NCBI RefSeq assembly: GCF_003977685.1
Contig: NZ_RYZH01000002.1
Span: forward strand, 124,001 to 188,000
Length of the DNA stretch: 64,000 nt
Reading direction: 5' to 3'
Origin: Tautonia sociabilis
GTDB taxonomy: Bacteria; Planctomycetota; Planctomycetia; Isosphaerales; Isosphaeraceae
Both the position numbers and the translations under genes were made by a program. The notes beneath the pieces were generated by a model. It saw only the letters and a program-made list of their open reading frames with translations, had not been told where the DNA came from and searched no databases. The first letter of the stretch is position 1; every line of letters begins with the position of its first letter. Shown here piece by piece: positions 40,229-49,298 of this stretch.

Positions 40229-40932
40229 GGAACTTCCCCCTCGCTTCGCGACAGGATCGCCGCGCAGGCCGCCAGGCCCGCCGTTTCGATCCTCAGGATG
40301 GTCGGGCCGAGCCCGACCGCTCTCCACCCCGAGGCCAGGGCTCTCCCGATCTCCTCGTCGGTGAACCCGCCCTCCGGGCCGATCGCCACCGTCACCTCCC
40401 GAGCCGGCCCGACTCGGCCGATGGGCTCCCCCGCCGGGTGGGCCACCAGGCCGACTCCGAGCGGTCCCTGGCCGATCAGGTCCTCCCAGTCGATCGGCGC
40501 TCCCAGCTCCATCAGGCGGTTTCGGCCGCTCTGTTTGCTCGCCTCGACGACCAGGCGACGCAACCGATCCAGCTTGCTCGACCTCGGGTCGACGACCGAT
40601 CGCGCCGTCCGGATTGGAATCAACCGGGCCACTCCCAGCTCGGTCGCCTTCTCGATCAGCCAGTCGAACCGCTCCCCCTTCGGGACCGCGGAGGCCAGGG
40701 TCACGGTCGCCGATGGCACCGGCCTCGTCGGCAAAGGAGCTTCGATCACGACCGAGACCGTCGATCGTCCGACCGCCTCGATCCGGCCCTGGACGGCGTT
40801 CCCCCTGCCGTCGAACAGCTCGACCCGGTCGCCCGGTACGGAGCGTCGGACTCGGGCCAGGTGGTGCGCCTCGGGGCCGGAGACTTCGACCATCGGACCG
40901 ACGATCGGATCGGGGACGTAGACGCGTTCCAT
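40225..40932 (-). CDS. rsmE: 16S rRNA m3U1498 methyltransferase RsmE
   Basis: The product has about 235 residues. RsmE methylates U1498 of 16S rRNA using S-adenosylmethionine. The N-terminal PUA-like part starts MERVYVPDPIVGP, like other RsmE proteins, and the SPOUT knot is visible in VTVAIGPEGGFTDEEI and LGPTILRIETA. SAVPKGERFDWLIEKATELG and VEASKQSGRNRLM are further conserved segments. The ATG at 40932 was chosen because homology-like sequence begins there; an in-frame ATG at 40980 would add 16 residues. It is coupled to the downstream TSUP gene. Confidence 0.92.
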   Translation of the reverse strand: MERVYVPDPIVGPMVEVSGPEAHHLARVRRSVPGDRVELFDGRGNAVQGRIEAVGRSTVSVVIEAPLPTRPVPSATVTLASAVPKGERFDWLIEKATELGVARLIPIRTARSVVDPRSSKLDRLRRLVVEASKQSGRNRLMELGAPIDWEDLIGQGPLGVGLVAHPAGEPIGRVGPAREVTVAIGPEGGFTDEEIGRALASGWRAVGLGPTILRIETAGLAACAAILSRSEGEVP

Positions 40933-41064
40933 CGGCGGCAGGTCGTCGGCCGGGAGGATTGGTGCAAGCCGGAGGGCCATCTTAACCGATGCAGAGGGAC
41001 GGTTCGAGGTCCGCCCGGGGATGGCCCGGACGGCATCGTCCCCAAGCAGAGGCGTCCCGTTCCC

Positions 41065-41895
41065 ATGAGCTGGCTTCAGCACTGGGACCTGCACTTCGAC
41101 CCCTTCCGCCCCGGCATGGTCCGGTTCGTCCCTTGTCCCGGGCACGAGGAAGCGGTCGCCCGGCTCGTCCACTGTGTCGAGAACGCCGAGGCCCGGGCCG
41201 AACTTCGGGGGCCGGCCGACCTGGGCAAGTCGGCCGTCCTGGAGGAGGCCCTCCGCCGCCTCCGCCGCCCCGCTCGCCTTCTCTGTCCCGTCCGGCTCCC
41301 CGCCGATGGTCTCGCCCTGCTCTCCGGCGTCGGCGAGCGGCTCGGTGTGCGGATCCCCCCCTCCTCCAGCCCGTCTGAGGCGATTGCCCGGCTCCTCGAC
41401 GCCGCTCGGGTCGCCCGGGCCCAGGGGATCGGATTGGTTATCGCGGTCGACGGCGATCAGCTGCTCGACACCCCCGAGGACCAACGGCAGATCGATCGGG
41501 TGGCGGCCGTCGCCCGCCAGGCGGGGGCCCGATGCTCGGTGTTCGTTGCCGGTCGGGGAATGATCCGCAACGGTGGGGGATCGATCGCGATCCGGATCGA
41601 CCGACTGACCCGGGACGAGGCGGCCCGCTATCTCGATCGGAAGCTGGTTGCGGCCGGCCGGTCGCTCCCGACGTTCGCTGACCCGGCGGTCCTCCGCCTC
41701 CACGTCCTCTCCGAAGGCCTCCCGGGGGCCATCGATCGGCTCGCCGGCCTGGCGCTCCGGGCGGCGGCCCTGTCGAGGGCGAAGGTGGTGGAGACGGTCC
41801 ATGTCGAGGGGGTCGCCCGGGAACTCGAACCTCCCGGCGAGCCCATCGGCGCCAGGCCAGACGTCTCGTTCCCCCGAGCGTTTGGTCGTCGCTGA
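41065..41895 (+). CDS. ExeA/GspA-like AAA ATPase
   Basis: The product has 276 residues. The opening segment HWDLHFDPFRPG is typical of ExeA-like ATPases, where it reads FF-LxxxPF. Walker A is GPADLGKS (residues 49-56), Walker B is GLVIAVDGDQLL (Asp129, Asp131), and the C-terminal ILRLHVLSEGLPGAIDRLAG-like segment (here VLRLHVLSEGLPG) is the sensor/lid. ExeA proteins help assemble the type II secretin or act in other envelope processes; no peptidoglycan-binding domain or secretion genes are nearby, so the role is open. The ATG at 41065 was chosen over a long low-quality upstream extension. Confidence 0.85.
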   Translation: MSWLQHWDLHFDPFRPGMVRFVPCPGHEEAVARLVHCVENAEARAELRGPADLGKSAVLEEALRRLRRPARLLCPVRLPADGLALLSGVGERLGVRIPPSSSPSEAIARLLDAARVARAQGIGLVIAVDGDQLLDTPEDQRQIDRVAAVARQAGARCSVFVAGRGMIRNGGGSIAIRIDRLTRDEAARYLDRKLVAAGRSLPTFADPAVLRLHVLSEGLPGAIDRLAGLALRAAALSRAKVVETVHVEGVARELEPPGEPIGARPDVSFPRAFGRR

Positions 41896-41952
41896 CAGAA
41901 CTCAGGGAATCATGCGTCCCTTGCCCCGAACTAGGCAGGGGGGGGCGGCTCG

Positions 41953-41961
41953 TGCTACGAT
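41953..41961 (+). promoter_or_regulatory. Extended -10 promoter for the DUF6677 gene, TGCTACGAT
   Basis: TGC followed by TACGAT matches an extended -10 element. No good -35 lies 16-18 bases upstream. The ATG at 42018 is about 50 bases past the expected start site. A similar TGCTACTAT lies upstream of lepA. Confidence 0.35.
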
Positions 41962-42017
41962 ACTTCGATCGCTCCCCCGCTTCCCCCGCTTTGAGGACGG
42001 GCCCCGGGCCTTCGCCG

Positions 42018-42608
42018 ATGGACCGACCGAATCCCGATCTGATCCCCCTGAAGAACCGCTCCAAGGCGGCTGCGCTGGCGCTGATCTGGCCAGGGCTCGG
42101 CCACCTGTATCAGGGCCGGTACGCCAAGGGGATCCTCTATCTGATCTGCATCTTCGGCCTCTACGCCGTCGGCTTCGCCTTGGGAGAGGGGGCCAACGTC
42201 TACTGGACCTGGGTCAATCCGCTGCGCGATGCCGAGCACTTCCGGCTTTACTACCTCGGGCAGTTCTGGGTCGGACTACCCGCCTGGCCCGCCTTGCTTC
42301 AGGCGACGCTCGTCCATCTCGGCCATCAACCGATCCTCGATGGCTTCATGGCCGCCCCCCTGCTCGAACCGGGGATGAACGACGAGGTGCGCGGCGTGAT
42401 GGAGAAGGTCGTCAACCACGCCTTCTCGCTCCACCAGAAGTACGGCGGCCTGAAGGAGGTCGGAGACATCTACACGACCATCGCCGGGCTGCTCAACGTG
42501 CTGGCCATCTACGACGCCTTTGAGGGCCCGGCCGATCGGGCCAACCCCTCCGCGCAGGCCTCGTCCTCGACCGATGCGACGGCAAAGGCCGAGGAGATCG
42601 GCCGATGA
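42018..42608 (+). CDS. DUF6677-like membrane protein
   Basis: The product has 196 residues. The opening LKNRSKAAALALIWPGLGHL and the following YQGRYAKGILYLICIFGLYAVG are characteristic of the planctomycete DUF6677 family, which resembles the TM2-like 'PGLGH-YQG' membrane hairpin. Three or four transmembrane helices are visible up to residue 100; the remainder is polar (NDEVRGVMEKVVNH) and probably cytoplasmic. No enzymatic motif is seen. Its TGA overlaps the ATG of the small membrane-protein gene as ATGA. Confidence 0.82.
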   Translation: MDRPNPDLIPLKNRSKAAALALIWPGLGHLYQGRYAKGILYLICIFGLYAVGFALGEGANVYWTWVNPLRDAEHFRLYYLGQFWVGLPAWPALLQATLVHLGHQPILDGFMAAPLLEPGMNDEVRGVMEKVVNHAFSLHQKYGGLKEVGDIYTTIAGLLNVLAIYDAFEGPADRANPSAQASSSTDATAKAEEIGR

Positions 42609-42808
42609 TCCCGCTCCTGCCGATCGCGTTGATCAATACGTACTGGTTCGCCCTGCCCCTGATTCTTGCCATCAGCCTTGTCTACGCCGCCTCCCGGCAT
42701 GAGGAGTGGCCTCGAATTCTCCGCCACGCCGCGAGGCTGTTCGTGATGATCACCGGCATCCTCGTCCTGGCGACGGCGATCCTGCTGGCGATCAACACGC
42801 AGGTCTGA
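42605..42808 (+). CDS. Small two-helix membrane protein
   Basis: The product has 67 residues with two transmembrane helices (about 5-27, including ALPLILAISLVYAASR, and 43-63, RLFVMITGILVLATAILLAI) and a basic loop between (HEEWPRILRHAARL). No family is recognised. The ATG overlaps the stop codon of the DUF6677 gene, so both proteins are made together and may interact. Ten bases separate its end from the convergent lptB gene. Confidence 0.8.
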   Translation: MIPLLPIALINTYWFALPLILAISLVYAASRHEEWPRILRHAARLFVMITGILVLATAILLAINTQV

Positions 42809-42818
42809 TCCGACCTGC

Positions 42819-43841
42819 TCACCGGGAGGACGGGCCGGAATCGATCCCGTACTCCTCCGCGTCGTCGTCCTCGTCGGCCTGCCCGAAGGACGGGTCGAGG
42901 ATCACTGGGCCGAAGGCGTCGAGCAGGGGGTCGTAGTCGACCACCGGGATCGGTGGGGGCGCGATCGGTGACGGTGACGGTGCGGGCGAGGGTGCCGGCG
43001 CGGGCTCGATCGTCGGCGCAGGAGCGGCCGATGGGCTCGTCGTGAGCGAGGACTCCGGGGCCTGGCCCACCGCCCGAGAGGGGGGCACGTGCGGCGGCCG
43101 CTCGAGCAAGTGGCCGACGTCGGTTCGCTCTCCCAGATAGTATCGGCGGACGTCGGGGTTCTCCAGGAACTCGACTCGGTTCCCCCGGGCGACCACCCGT
43201 CCCTGGTAGATCAGATAATTGTAGTCCGTGACCTCCAGCGTCTCACGATACTCGTGGTCGGTCAGCAGGATCCCGATATTGAAGGCCTCGGCCAGCTCCC
43301 GGATCGAAACCTGGATCTCCTTGACCGTCTTCGGGTCGATGCCGGCGAACGGCTCGTCGAGCATGATCAGGCTGGGTTCGGTGATCAGGCAGCGTGCGAT
43401 CTCCAGCCGGCGTTTCTCGCCGCCGGAGATGAACTGGGCCTTGGTCTTCCGGATGTGGTCCAGCCCGAACTGATCGAGCAGTTGATCCCGACGGGCCCGA
43501 CGCTCGCGACGCCCCAGGTCGCTCCGGGTCTCCAGGATCGCCATCAGGTTGTTCTCGACGGACAGTTGGCGGAAGACGCTGGTTTCCTGGGGCAAGTATC
43601 CGAGCCCGGCGCGGGCGCGACGGAACATGGGCAGGTGGGTGATCTCCTTGCCGTTGAAGGTGATCCTGCCGCCGTCGGCCGAGATCAGGCCGATCGTCAT
43701 GCGGAAGCTCGTCGTCTTGCCCGCCCCGTTGGGGCCGAGCAGGCCGACGACCTGGCCCCGCTCCACCTCGAAGTCGACGCCGCAGACGACCTGCCGCTTG
43801 CCGTACCACTTCTGCAGGTCGCGGACTTCCAGAAGGGCCAT
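42819..43841 (-). CDS. lptB: LPS export ABC transporter ATPase LptB with long Pro-rich tail
   Basis: The product has 340 residues; ordinary LptB has about 240. It powers extraction of lipopolysaccharide from the inner membrane with LptFG. Walker A is GPNGAGKT (36-43), the signature is SGGEKRR (139-145), Walker B is LIMLDEP (158-164) and the H-loop His196 lies in LLTDHEYRETL, where most LptB proteins have DHNVRETL. Residues 245-340 form an Ala/Pro/Ser-rich tail ending in an acidic patch (ADEDDDAEEYG), absent from model LptB proteins. LptF, LptG and LptC genes are not in the window. A C-rich tract precedes no clear Shine-Dalgarno sequence. Confidence 0.92.
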   Translation of the reverse strand: MALLEVRDLQKWYGKRQVVCGVDFEVERGQVVGLLGPNGAGKTTSFRMTIGLISADGGRITFNGKEITHLPMFRRARAGLGYLPQETSVFRQLSVENNLMAILETRSDLGRRERRARRDQLLDQFGLDHIRKTKAQFISGGEKRRLEIARCLITEPSLIMLDEPFAGIDPKTVKEIQVSIRELAEAFNIGILLTDHEYRETLEVTDYNYLIYQGRVVARGNRVEFLENPDVRRYYLGERTDVGHLLERPPHVPPSRAVGQAPESSLTTSPSAAPAPTIEPAPAPSPAPSPSPIAPPPIPVVDYDPLLDAFGPVILDPSFGQADEDDDAEEYGIDSGPSSR

Positions 43842-43899
43842 GGGGCCGATCCTCCTTGATCGGTGGCGAGAGCGGTCGCCCGGAGCGAGGGGAGAACGT

Positions 43900-45651
43900 T
43901 CACCGGATCCAGGTCATCCGTTCGACATAGGGTCGGAAGGGAATCCGGAAGTCCCGGGAGAGGCGGATGTCCGGGCCGAAGGGCTTGCCATGAGGCCAGT
44001 AGACGAAGAAGGCTTTGCCCACGATCAGCTCCTCGGGCACCTCGTAGTACGCCCGGTCGAAGTCGGACCAGGGGCCGATCTCCCAGCGCCGGCCGGCATC
44101 GTCGTAGTAGATCCCCTCGATCTCAAACTGGTCCCAGGCGCGGCTGTCCTTGCTCCGGGGGCTGTTGTCACCCATCATCATGTAGCGGCCGGGCCGGATG
44201 GCGAAGGTCCTCGGCTCGTCGAGCCGGGCCAGCTCGCTGAATCGAGCCGGGTCCCGCATCGCGTCGACGAGCCAGCGGAACTCGTCCCAGCTGCGGAGGG
44301 TCCCGAACTCTTCGAGGTCGGAGGCGTTTGGCTGCAACGTATAGTAGATGTCGCGGCGGAGGACAAGGTCGCTTAGCCGAACGGAGGCTCCCGCCGCTCC
44401 CACGCCCACGGGAGACAGGTCGGCCAGGGTCGGCGGCCGGGGCTCCTCACGGTCGACGTCGTAGGCCACTCCCTCGCCGAACGGCGTCCGGCCGTCGACC
44501 CAGAGCGTCAGGCGGTCGTCGATGTTGGCGAACGCGATCCGGTACCGTCCCGGGCCGGAGATGCCGCACCCCTGGGGCGTTCCGAGAACGTTGCCGTCGC
44601 GGGTGAGCGTCGCCTGCCCCTCGGCCAAGTCGATCGTGCAGCGATGGGGCACGCCGGCCTCGATCAGCTCCACGATCACCTGGCCCCGGCCGGCCTCGAC
44701 CTCCAGGACGAATTCGACGGCCAGGTCCCCCACCCAGTGCGGCTCCACGATCGGAGGAGAGCCAACCTCGTTCCCCCCCTGGTTCGTGTTGTAGGAAGAG
44801 AAGTCCTCGATCAGCGACGGCGACGGTTCTCGATCCAGCGTCTGCCCCTTGAGGATCGCCCGCCACTGGTCGGCGTCGGGGACCAGGTGCCGGTAGCGCA
44901 GCCAGGACACCCGTGAGGGGTCTGCCGTCCCGGAGGCGAACTCTCCCGGCCGCTGCTCCGACTCGGACCAGTCCCCCTCCTCCAGGGGGGCCCAGCGGCG
45001 CCATTCGGGCCGGTCGGCGAGCGAGACGGGGCGTTGCCGGTCGTCGTAGACGGGAACCAGCATCGCCCGGAGGTGACGGAGCGGTTTGCGCAGGATCCGG
45101 AACGGCTCGTCTCCGTCCAGGGGACGGGAGAACAGGTCGCCCCCGTTGATCTGGAGCTCCTCGCCCGGCAGGCCGACCAGCCGCTTGATGTAGTTCTGCT
45201 CCGGGGCCTCCGGGTAGTGGAAGACGACCACGTCCCAGCGTTCCGGACGACTGGCGAACGGCAGGAAGGGCAGCTTGTAGGGGAACTTCATCACGAGGAT
45301 GCGGTCGCCGTTGTAGCTGGGCTCGTCGTCCAGAACGGTGCGGAACCGGCAGTTGTAGCAGGTCCCGAATGCCACCGCGCGCCCGGACCTCGGCTCGTCC
45401 GCCGCGTTCACCGCGTAGGAAACGCCGCACTGCGGGCAGGAGACCTCCTTGTGCCGGCCCATGAGGGTCGGCGCCATCGAGCCGGTCGGGATCACGAACG
45501 CCTCCGCCGCGAACCCGCGCACCACCAGGGCGAGGATGAAGGCGACGACGATCGACTCGATCGTCTCGCGGTGCGACTCGGTTGGCCGGGGCGTCGCCGG
45601 GCTCGGGGAGGCTTGGGGGCTCGCCTTGCGGCGATCGGCGGTCCGGGTCAT
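43900..45651 (-). CDS. lepB: Giant signal peptidase I with zinc ribbon and large insert (copy 1)
   Basis: The product has 583 residues; bacterial signal peptidases have about 180-330. A single N-terminal helix (about 30-48, IVVAFILALVVRGFAAEAF) anchors it. The catalytic Ser is Ser58 in IPTGSMAPTL and the Lys is Lys156 in YIKRLVGLPGEE. Four cysteines (72, 75, 98, 101; CPQC and CYNC) between them form a zinc ribbon. Residues about 195-480 are an insert with beta-sandwich-like segments (AVEFVLEVEAGRGQVIVELI, RYRIAFANIDDRLTLWVDG), followed by the box MMMGDNSPRSKDSR. The ATG at 45651 was chosen over a TTG at 45699 inside the neighbouring gene. It follows a paralogue by 44 bases. Confidence 0.92.
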   Translation of the reverse strand: MTRTADRRKASPQASPSPATPRPTESHRETIESIVVAFILALVVRGFAAEAFVIPTGSMAPTLMGRHKEVSCPQCGVSYAVNAADEPRSGRAVAFGTCYNCRFRTVLDDEPSYNGDRILVMKFPYKLPFLPFASRPERWDVVVFHYPEAPEQNYIKRLVGLPGEELQINGGDLFSRPLDGDEPFRILRKPLRHLRAMLVPVYDDRQRPVSLADRPEWRRWAPLEEGDWSESEQRPGEFASGTADPSRVSWLRYRHLVPDADQWRAILKGQTLDREPSPSLIEDFSSYNTNQGGNEVGSPPIVEPHWVGDLAVEFVLEVEAGRGQVIVELIEAGVPHRCTIDLAEGQATLTRDGNVLGTPQGCGISGPGRYRIAFANIDDRLTLWVDGRTPFGEGVAYDVDREEPRPPTLADLSPVGVGAAGASVRLSDLVLRRDIYYTLQPNASDLEEFGTLRSWDEFRWLVDAMRDPARFSELARLDEPRTFAIRPGRYMMMGDNSPRSKDSRAWDQFEIEGIYYDDAGRRWEIGPWSDFDRAYYEVPEELIVGKAFFVYWPHGKPFGPDIRLSRDFRIPFRPYVERMTWIR

Positions 45652-45695
45652 CGGGCTCCCCTGCACGGCTCGGGCGTTGGAGTCTGCGAGCGATC

Positions 45696-47237
45696 TCAAC
45701 GAATGTATCGGATCTCACGGAGGTCGGGAACCCAGTACGGCTCTCCGCCGAAGACCCGAAGCGGCACCCCCCGGCTGGGGAGGTGGACCAGGAACGGCTT
45801 GCCCAGGAGCATCGCTCCCGGGACGACCGGGCTCTCCGGCCAGAATCTCGAGTCGTTGGACACCGGGCTGTTATCCCCCAACACGAAGTATTCGTCCGAC
45901 CCAAGCCGATAGGGCTCGCCGACCGCGAACGGCTGGACCGGGGAGTGACTCTGGCCGTCGGTGTAATAGACGTCCCGGTACACCCGGAGGCGGGACACGT
46001 CGGCCCCCTGGCCGACGACCCCCAGGGCGATCGGAGGCTCCAGTAGCGGGGTCGGCGGCGGCGTCCGGGACGGCGGATCCAGGTCGAGCGGCTCGAACAG
46101 CGGTTCGCCGTCGAGGGCGACGATCAGCCGATGGTCGAAAAAGGAGGCCTCCAGCCGCCTCGGCCCAGGTCGATTCGCCCAGGAGGCAGCCAGCGCGACG
46201 GCTCCGTCCTCGGTGCGGTAGTGCCGACCCAGGAACTCCACGCTTGGCGGTGCCTGGCCTCGGAGCGGGATGGCCAGCACCAGGGGCCCCGACGCGGACA
46301 GGAACCTCAGGGCCAGCGCCTCGATCCCCTCGGACAGCTCCAGGTCCGCCTCGAGCATCAGGTCCTCGACTCGCCGGCCCGACCCGAGCCGGGCGCCGTT
46401 GTAGGCGACGAAGTCTCGGATCGGCCCGTAGTGCCCTCGATCAGGGTCGACGTGCAAATACTCCAGCCAGTCGATCGCCGGACCAGCCGGGCCGTCGGGT
46501 GATGGGCGGTGGGGGAACGCCGATGCTGAGCCCTCATGGGAGTCCCCCGGATCCCACCCGGAAACCAGGCCGTCTTCCCGGCGAGCCCTCCAACGCGGGA
46601 ACAGCGTCGGTGCCGGCGGGCGGTACTTGCTGTCGTGAACCAGCAGCCGCATCCCCCGGACCTCCGCCAGTGTCTTCCTCGCGATCTTGCCATCGACGTA
46701 CACGTCCCCGTTGATCAACTCGATCGCCTCGCCGGGCAGACCGACGACGCGCTTGACGTAGGCCTGGTCCGTCTCCGTCGGGTTCAGGAACACGACGACT
46801 TCCCAGCGGCGCGGAGCCCGCCATTTGAAGAAGAACTTCTGGACAAGCAGGCGGTCTCCGGTTCGCTCGGCGGCGGGGGCGTGTTCCAGATTGGCGCCGC
46901 AGTTTGGGCAAAGCGGCTGGCCGGCCTGGCCGTTCTCGTCGACGCCGAGAGCGAACTGGAAGTCGCACGAGGTGCAGCGCACGTCACGATGGACGCCCAG
47001 CAGCGTCGGCGCCATCGAGCCGGTGGGGACGATGTACGCCTCGGCCGCGAAGGTGCGGACCAGCAGCATTCCGATGAACAGGATCGGGATCGACTCGACC
47101 AGCGGTCGGGAGGACGCCGGCCGGCCGATTCCGGCCTCGGCCTCGGCGATCGAGGCCCGGACCTCGACCCCGGGCGGCGGCAGGGCCGTTGCGAGTCGAG
47201 GGACCTCCGCCGAGTCGACCGCCCCGGACTGTTCCAT
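45696..47237 (-). CDS. lepB: Giant signal peptidase I with zinc ribbon and large insert (copy 2)
   Basis: The product has 513 residues and is a diverged paralogue of the next gene. The membrane helix is about 48-66 (SIPILFIGMLLVRTFAAEAY), the nucleophile is Ser74 in VPTGSMAPTL, and the general base is Lys162 in YVKRVVGLPGE. The zinc ribbon cysteines are 88, 91, 110 and 113 (CTSC and CPNC). A long insert with LALRFLSASGPLVLAIPL and RLIVALDGEPLFEP separates these from the final box VLGDNSPVSNDSRF. Both copies keep all catalytic residues, so both may be active with different preferences. It lies 35 bases after lepA. Confidence 0.92.
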   Translation of the reverse strand: MEQSGAVDSAEVPRLATALPPPGVEVRASIAEAEAGIGRPASSRPLVESIPILFIGMLLVRTFAAEAYIVPTGSMAPTLLGVHRDVRCTSCDFQFALGVDENGQAGQPLCPNCGANLEHAPAAERTGDRLLVQKFFFKWRAPRRWEVVVFLNPTETDQAYVKRVVGLPGEAIELINGDVYVDGKIARKTLAEVRGMRLLVHDSKYRPPAPTLFPRWRARREDGLVSGWDPGDSHEGSASAFPHRPSPDGPAGPAIDWLEYLHVDPDRGHYGPIRDFVAYNGARLGSGRRVEDLMLEADLELSEGIEALALRFLSASGPLVLAIPLRGQAPPSVEFLGRHYRTEDGAVALAASWANRPGPRRLEASFFDHRLIVALDGEPLFEPLDLDPPSRTPPPTPLLEPPIALGVVGQGADVSRLRVYRDVYYTDGQSHSPVQPFAVGEPYRLGSDEYFVLGDNSPVSNDSRFWPESPVVPGAMLLGKPFLVHLPSRGVPLRVFGGEPYWVPDLREIRYIR

Positions 47238-47272
47238 GAGCCCCCCCCTTGTCGGATCCACCGGTCCTCGCC

Positions 47273-49078
47273 TCAGGCCTCGCCGGCCTCGAGGACCGAG
47301 AGGAAGGCCTCCTGCGAGATCTCGACGTTCCCCACCTGCTTCATCCGCTTCTTGCCTTCCTTCTGCTTTTCCAGAAGCTTCCGCTTGCGGGTGATGTCGC
47401 CGCCGTAGCACTTGGCGGTGACGTTCTTCCGCAGGGCCGAGATCGTCTCCCGGGCGATCACTTTCGAGCCGATCGCCGCCTGGATGGCGACCTCGAACTG
47501 GTGGCGGTCGATCTCCTCCTTGAGCTTCTTCACCAGCTTCCGGCCCCTGCGTTCGGCGAAGTCGCGATGGACGACGATGGAGAGGGCATCGACCCGGTCT
47601 CCCGCCACCAGAACATCGAGCCGGACGAGGTTGTTCGGCCGGTAGCCGAGCAATTCGTAGTCCATCGTGCCGAAGCCTCGAGTGGCCGACTTCAGCTTGT
47701 CGTACAGGTCGTAGATCATCTCCGCCAAGGGGAGCTCGTAGGTGACGATCACCCGGGTTGGCGTGATGTAGTCGGTCTTGATGTAATCGCCGCGCCGTTC
47801 CTCACAGAGGGCCATGATCGCGCCGATGTTGTCCGAGGGGACAAGGAAGTTGACCCGCGCGTAAGGCTCGCGGAACTCCTCAATCTCGCCCGCATCGGGG
47901 ATGCGGGTCGGATTGGAGACGTGAAGCGTCTCCCCCTTTCGGGTGATGATCTCGTAGGTGACGTTTGGTGCCGTTTGGACCAGGGAGAGGTCGCTCTCGC
48001 GTTCCAGCCGCTGCTGCACGATCTCCATGTGCAGCATGCCGAGGAAGCCGCACCGGAAGCCGAAGCCGAGGGCGTCGGATGTTTCCGGTTCGAAGGTGAA
48101 GCTGGAGTCGTTGAGGGCGAGCTTCTGGAGGGCCGTCCGGAGGTCCTCGAACTGGTTGTGCGTGGCCGGGAAGAGCCCGCAATAGACGACCTGCCTCGGC
48201 TCCTGGTAGCCGGGCAAGGCCGAGGCGGCCGGCGTGTGGGCGTCGGTGATCGTGTCGCCGACGCGAACATCAGAGAGCTGTTTGATGTTGGCCACGACGA
48301 AACCGACCTGGCCGACCCCGAGCTCCTGGACCGGCACCTCCCTCGGGCGGAACTGGCCGAGCCCGATCACCTCATACTCGCGTTCCATCGCCATCAGCCG
48401 GATCTTCTGGCCGACTCGGATCGTGCCGTCCACCACCCGGACGTAGACCACAACACCTTGGTAGTCGTCGTACTTCGAGTCGAAGATCAGTGCCCGCAAC
48501 GGGGCCTGGACGTCTCCCGAAGGGGGGGGGATGCGGTCGATCAGGGCCCGGAACAGCTCAGGGACCCCAGCACCGGTCTTGCCGCTGACGGCGAGGATCT
48601 CGTCAGGATCGAGACCCAGCGTGTTGAAGATCTCCTCCTTGATCTCCTCTGGCCGGGCCGCCTGCATGTCGATCTTGTTCAGCGCGGGGACGAGGGCCAG
48701 GTCGCCAGCGATGGCGAGATAGGCATTGGCGACCGTCTGCGCCTGCACTCCCTGAGTGGCGTCGACCAGCAAGATCGCCCCCTCGCAGGCCGCGAGGGAG
48801 CGGGAAACCTCGTAGTGGAAGTCGACGTGCCCGGGGGTGTCGATCAGGTTCAGCTCGAAGGTCTGGCCATCAAGCGTGTAGTGGATGCTGACGGCCCGGG
48901 CCTTGATGGTGATGCCGCGCTCACGCTCGAGATCCATGTCATCGAGCAATTGCTCGCGGAACTCTCGCTGAGAGATCGCGCCGGACTGGAGCAACAGCTG
49001 GTCGGCCAGCGTGCTCTTGCCGTGGTCGATGTGGGCGACGATCGAGAAATTGCGGATGAACTTCGGATCGTGGGCCAT
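47273..49078 (-). CDS. lepA: Elongation factor 4 (LepA)
   Basis: The product has 601 residues, the normal length. This GTPase remodels stalled or assembling ribosomes. The G1 motif is AHIDHGKST, G2/switch regions are in DLERERGITIKAR, G3 is DTPGHVDF and G4 is NKID. The C-terminal LepA-specific domain contains the YGGDITRKRKLLEKQKEGKK motif. The ATG at 49078 (MAHDPKFIRNF) matches the family start; the longer open frame upstream is not LepA-like. It leads an apparent run of lepA, two signal peptidases and lptB, where lepA next to a signal peptidase gene recalls the lepA-lepB operon of E. coli. Confidence 0.97.
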   Translation of the reverse strand: MAHDPKFIRNFSIVAHIDHGKSTLADQLLLQSGAISQREFREQLLDDMDLERERGITIKARAVSIHYTLDGQTFELNLIDTPGHVDFHYEVSRSLAACEGAILLVDATQGVQAQTVANAYLAIAGDLALVPALNKIDMQAARPEEIKEEIFNTLGLDPDEILAVSGKTGAGVPELFRALIDRIPPPSGDVQAPLRALIFDSKYDDYQGVVVYVRVVDGTIRVGQKIRLMAMEREYEVIGLGQFRPREVPVQELGVGQVGFVVANIKQLSDVRVGDTITDAHTPAASALPGYQEPRQVVYCGLFPATHNQFEDLRTALQKLALNDSSFTFEPETSDALGFGFRCGFLGMLHMEIVQQRLERESDLSLVQTAPNVTYEIITRKGETLHVSNPTRIPDAGEIEEFREPYARVNFLVPSDNIGAIMALCEERRGDYIKTDYITPTRVIVTYELPLAEMIYDLYDKLKSATRGFGTMDYELLGYRPNNLVRLDVLVAGDRVDALSIVVHRDFAERRGRKLVKKLKEEIDRHQFEVAIQAAIGSKVIARETISALRKNVTAKCYGGDITRKRKLLEKQKEGKKRMKQVGNVEISQEAFLSVLEAGEA

Positions 49079-49181
49079 GAGCAGTCCGGGGGAGTCGGGT
49101 CGGCGAGGCGACCGGGCGGGAAGGCGGAGGGCATCATCCGGCCCGATCGGGCCGGGCCGGGGCGGACGCCCCCACCTCACA

Positions 49182-49190
49182 ATAGTAGCA
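49182..49190 (-). promoter_or_regulatory. Extended -10 promoter for lepA, TGCTACTAT
   Basis: On the minus strand TGC then TACTAT (49187-49182) forms an extended -10 element, about 97 bases before the lepA ATG by the expected start. No clear -35 is seen. The rest of the 220-base gap to the ROK gene shows no other feature. Confidence 0.35.
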
Positions 49191-49298
49191 ATCGCCGGGG
49201 GCTCGGGCGAGATGGACCGCCTTGAAGCCCCGGAATCCCACTCCCAGGCCGAGCCCAACCCGATCCGCCGCGATCCCTTACGGGGAGATCCCACGGGA

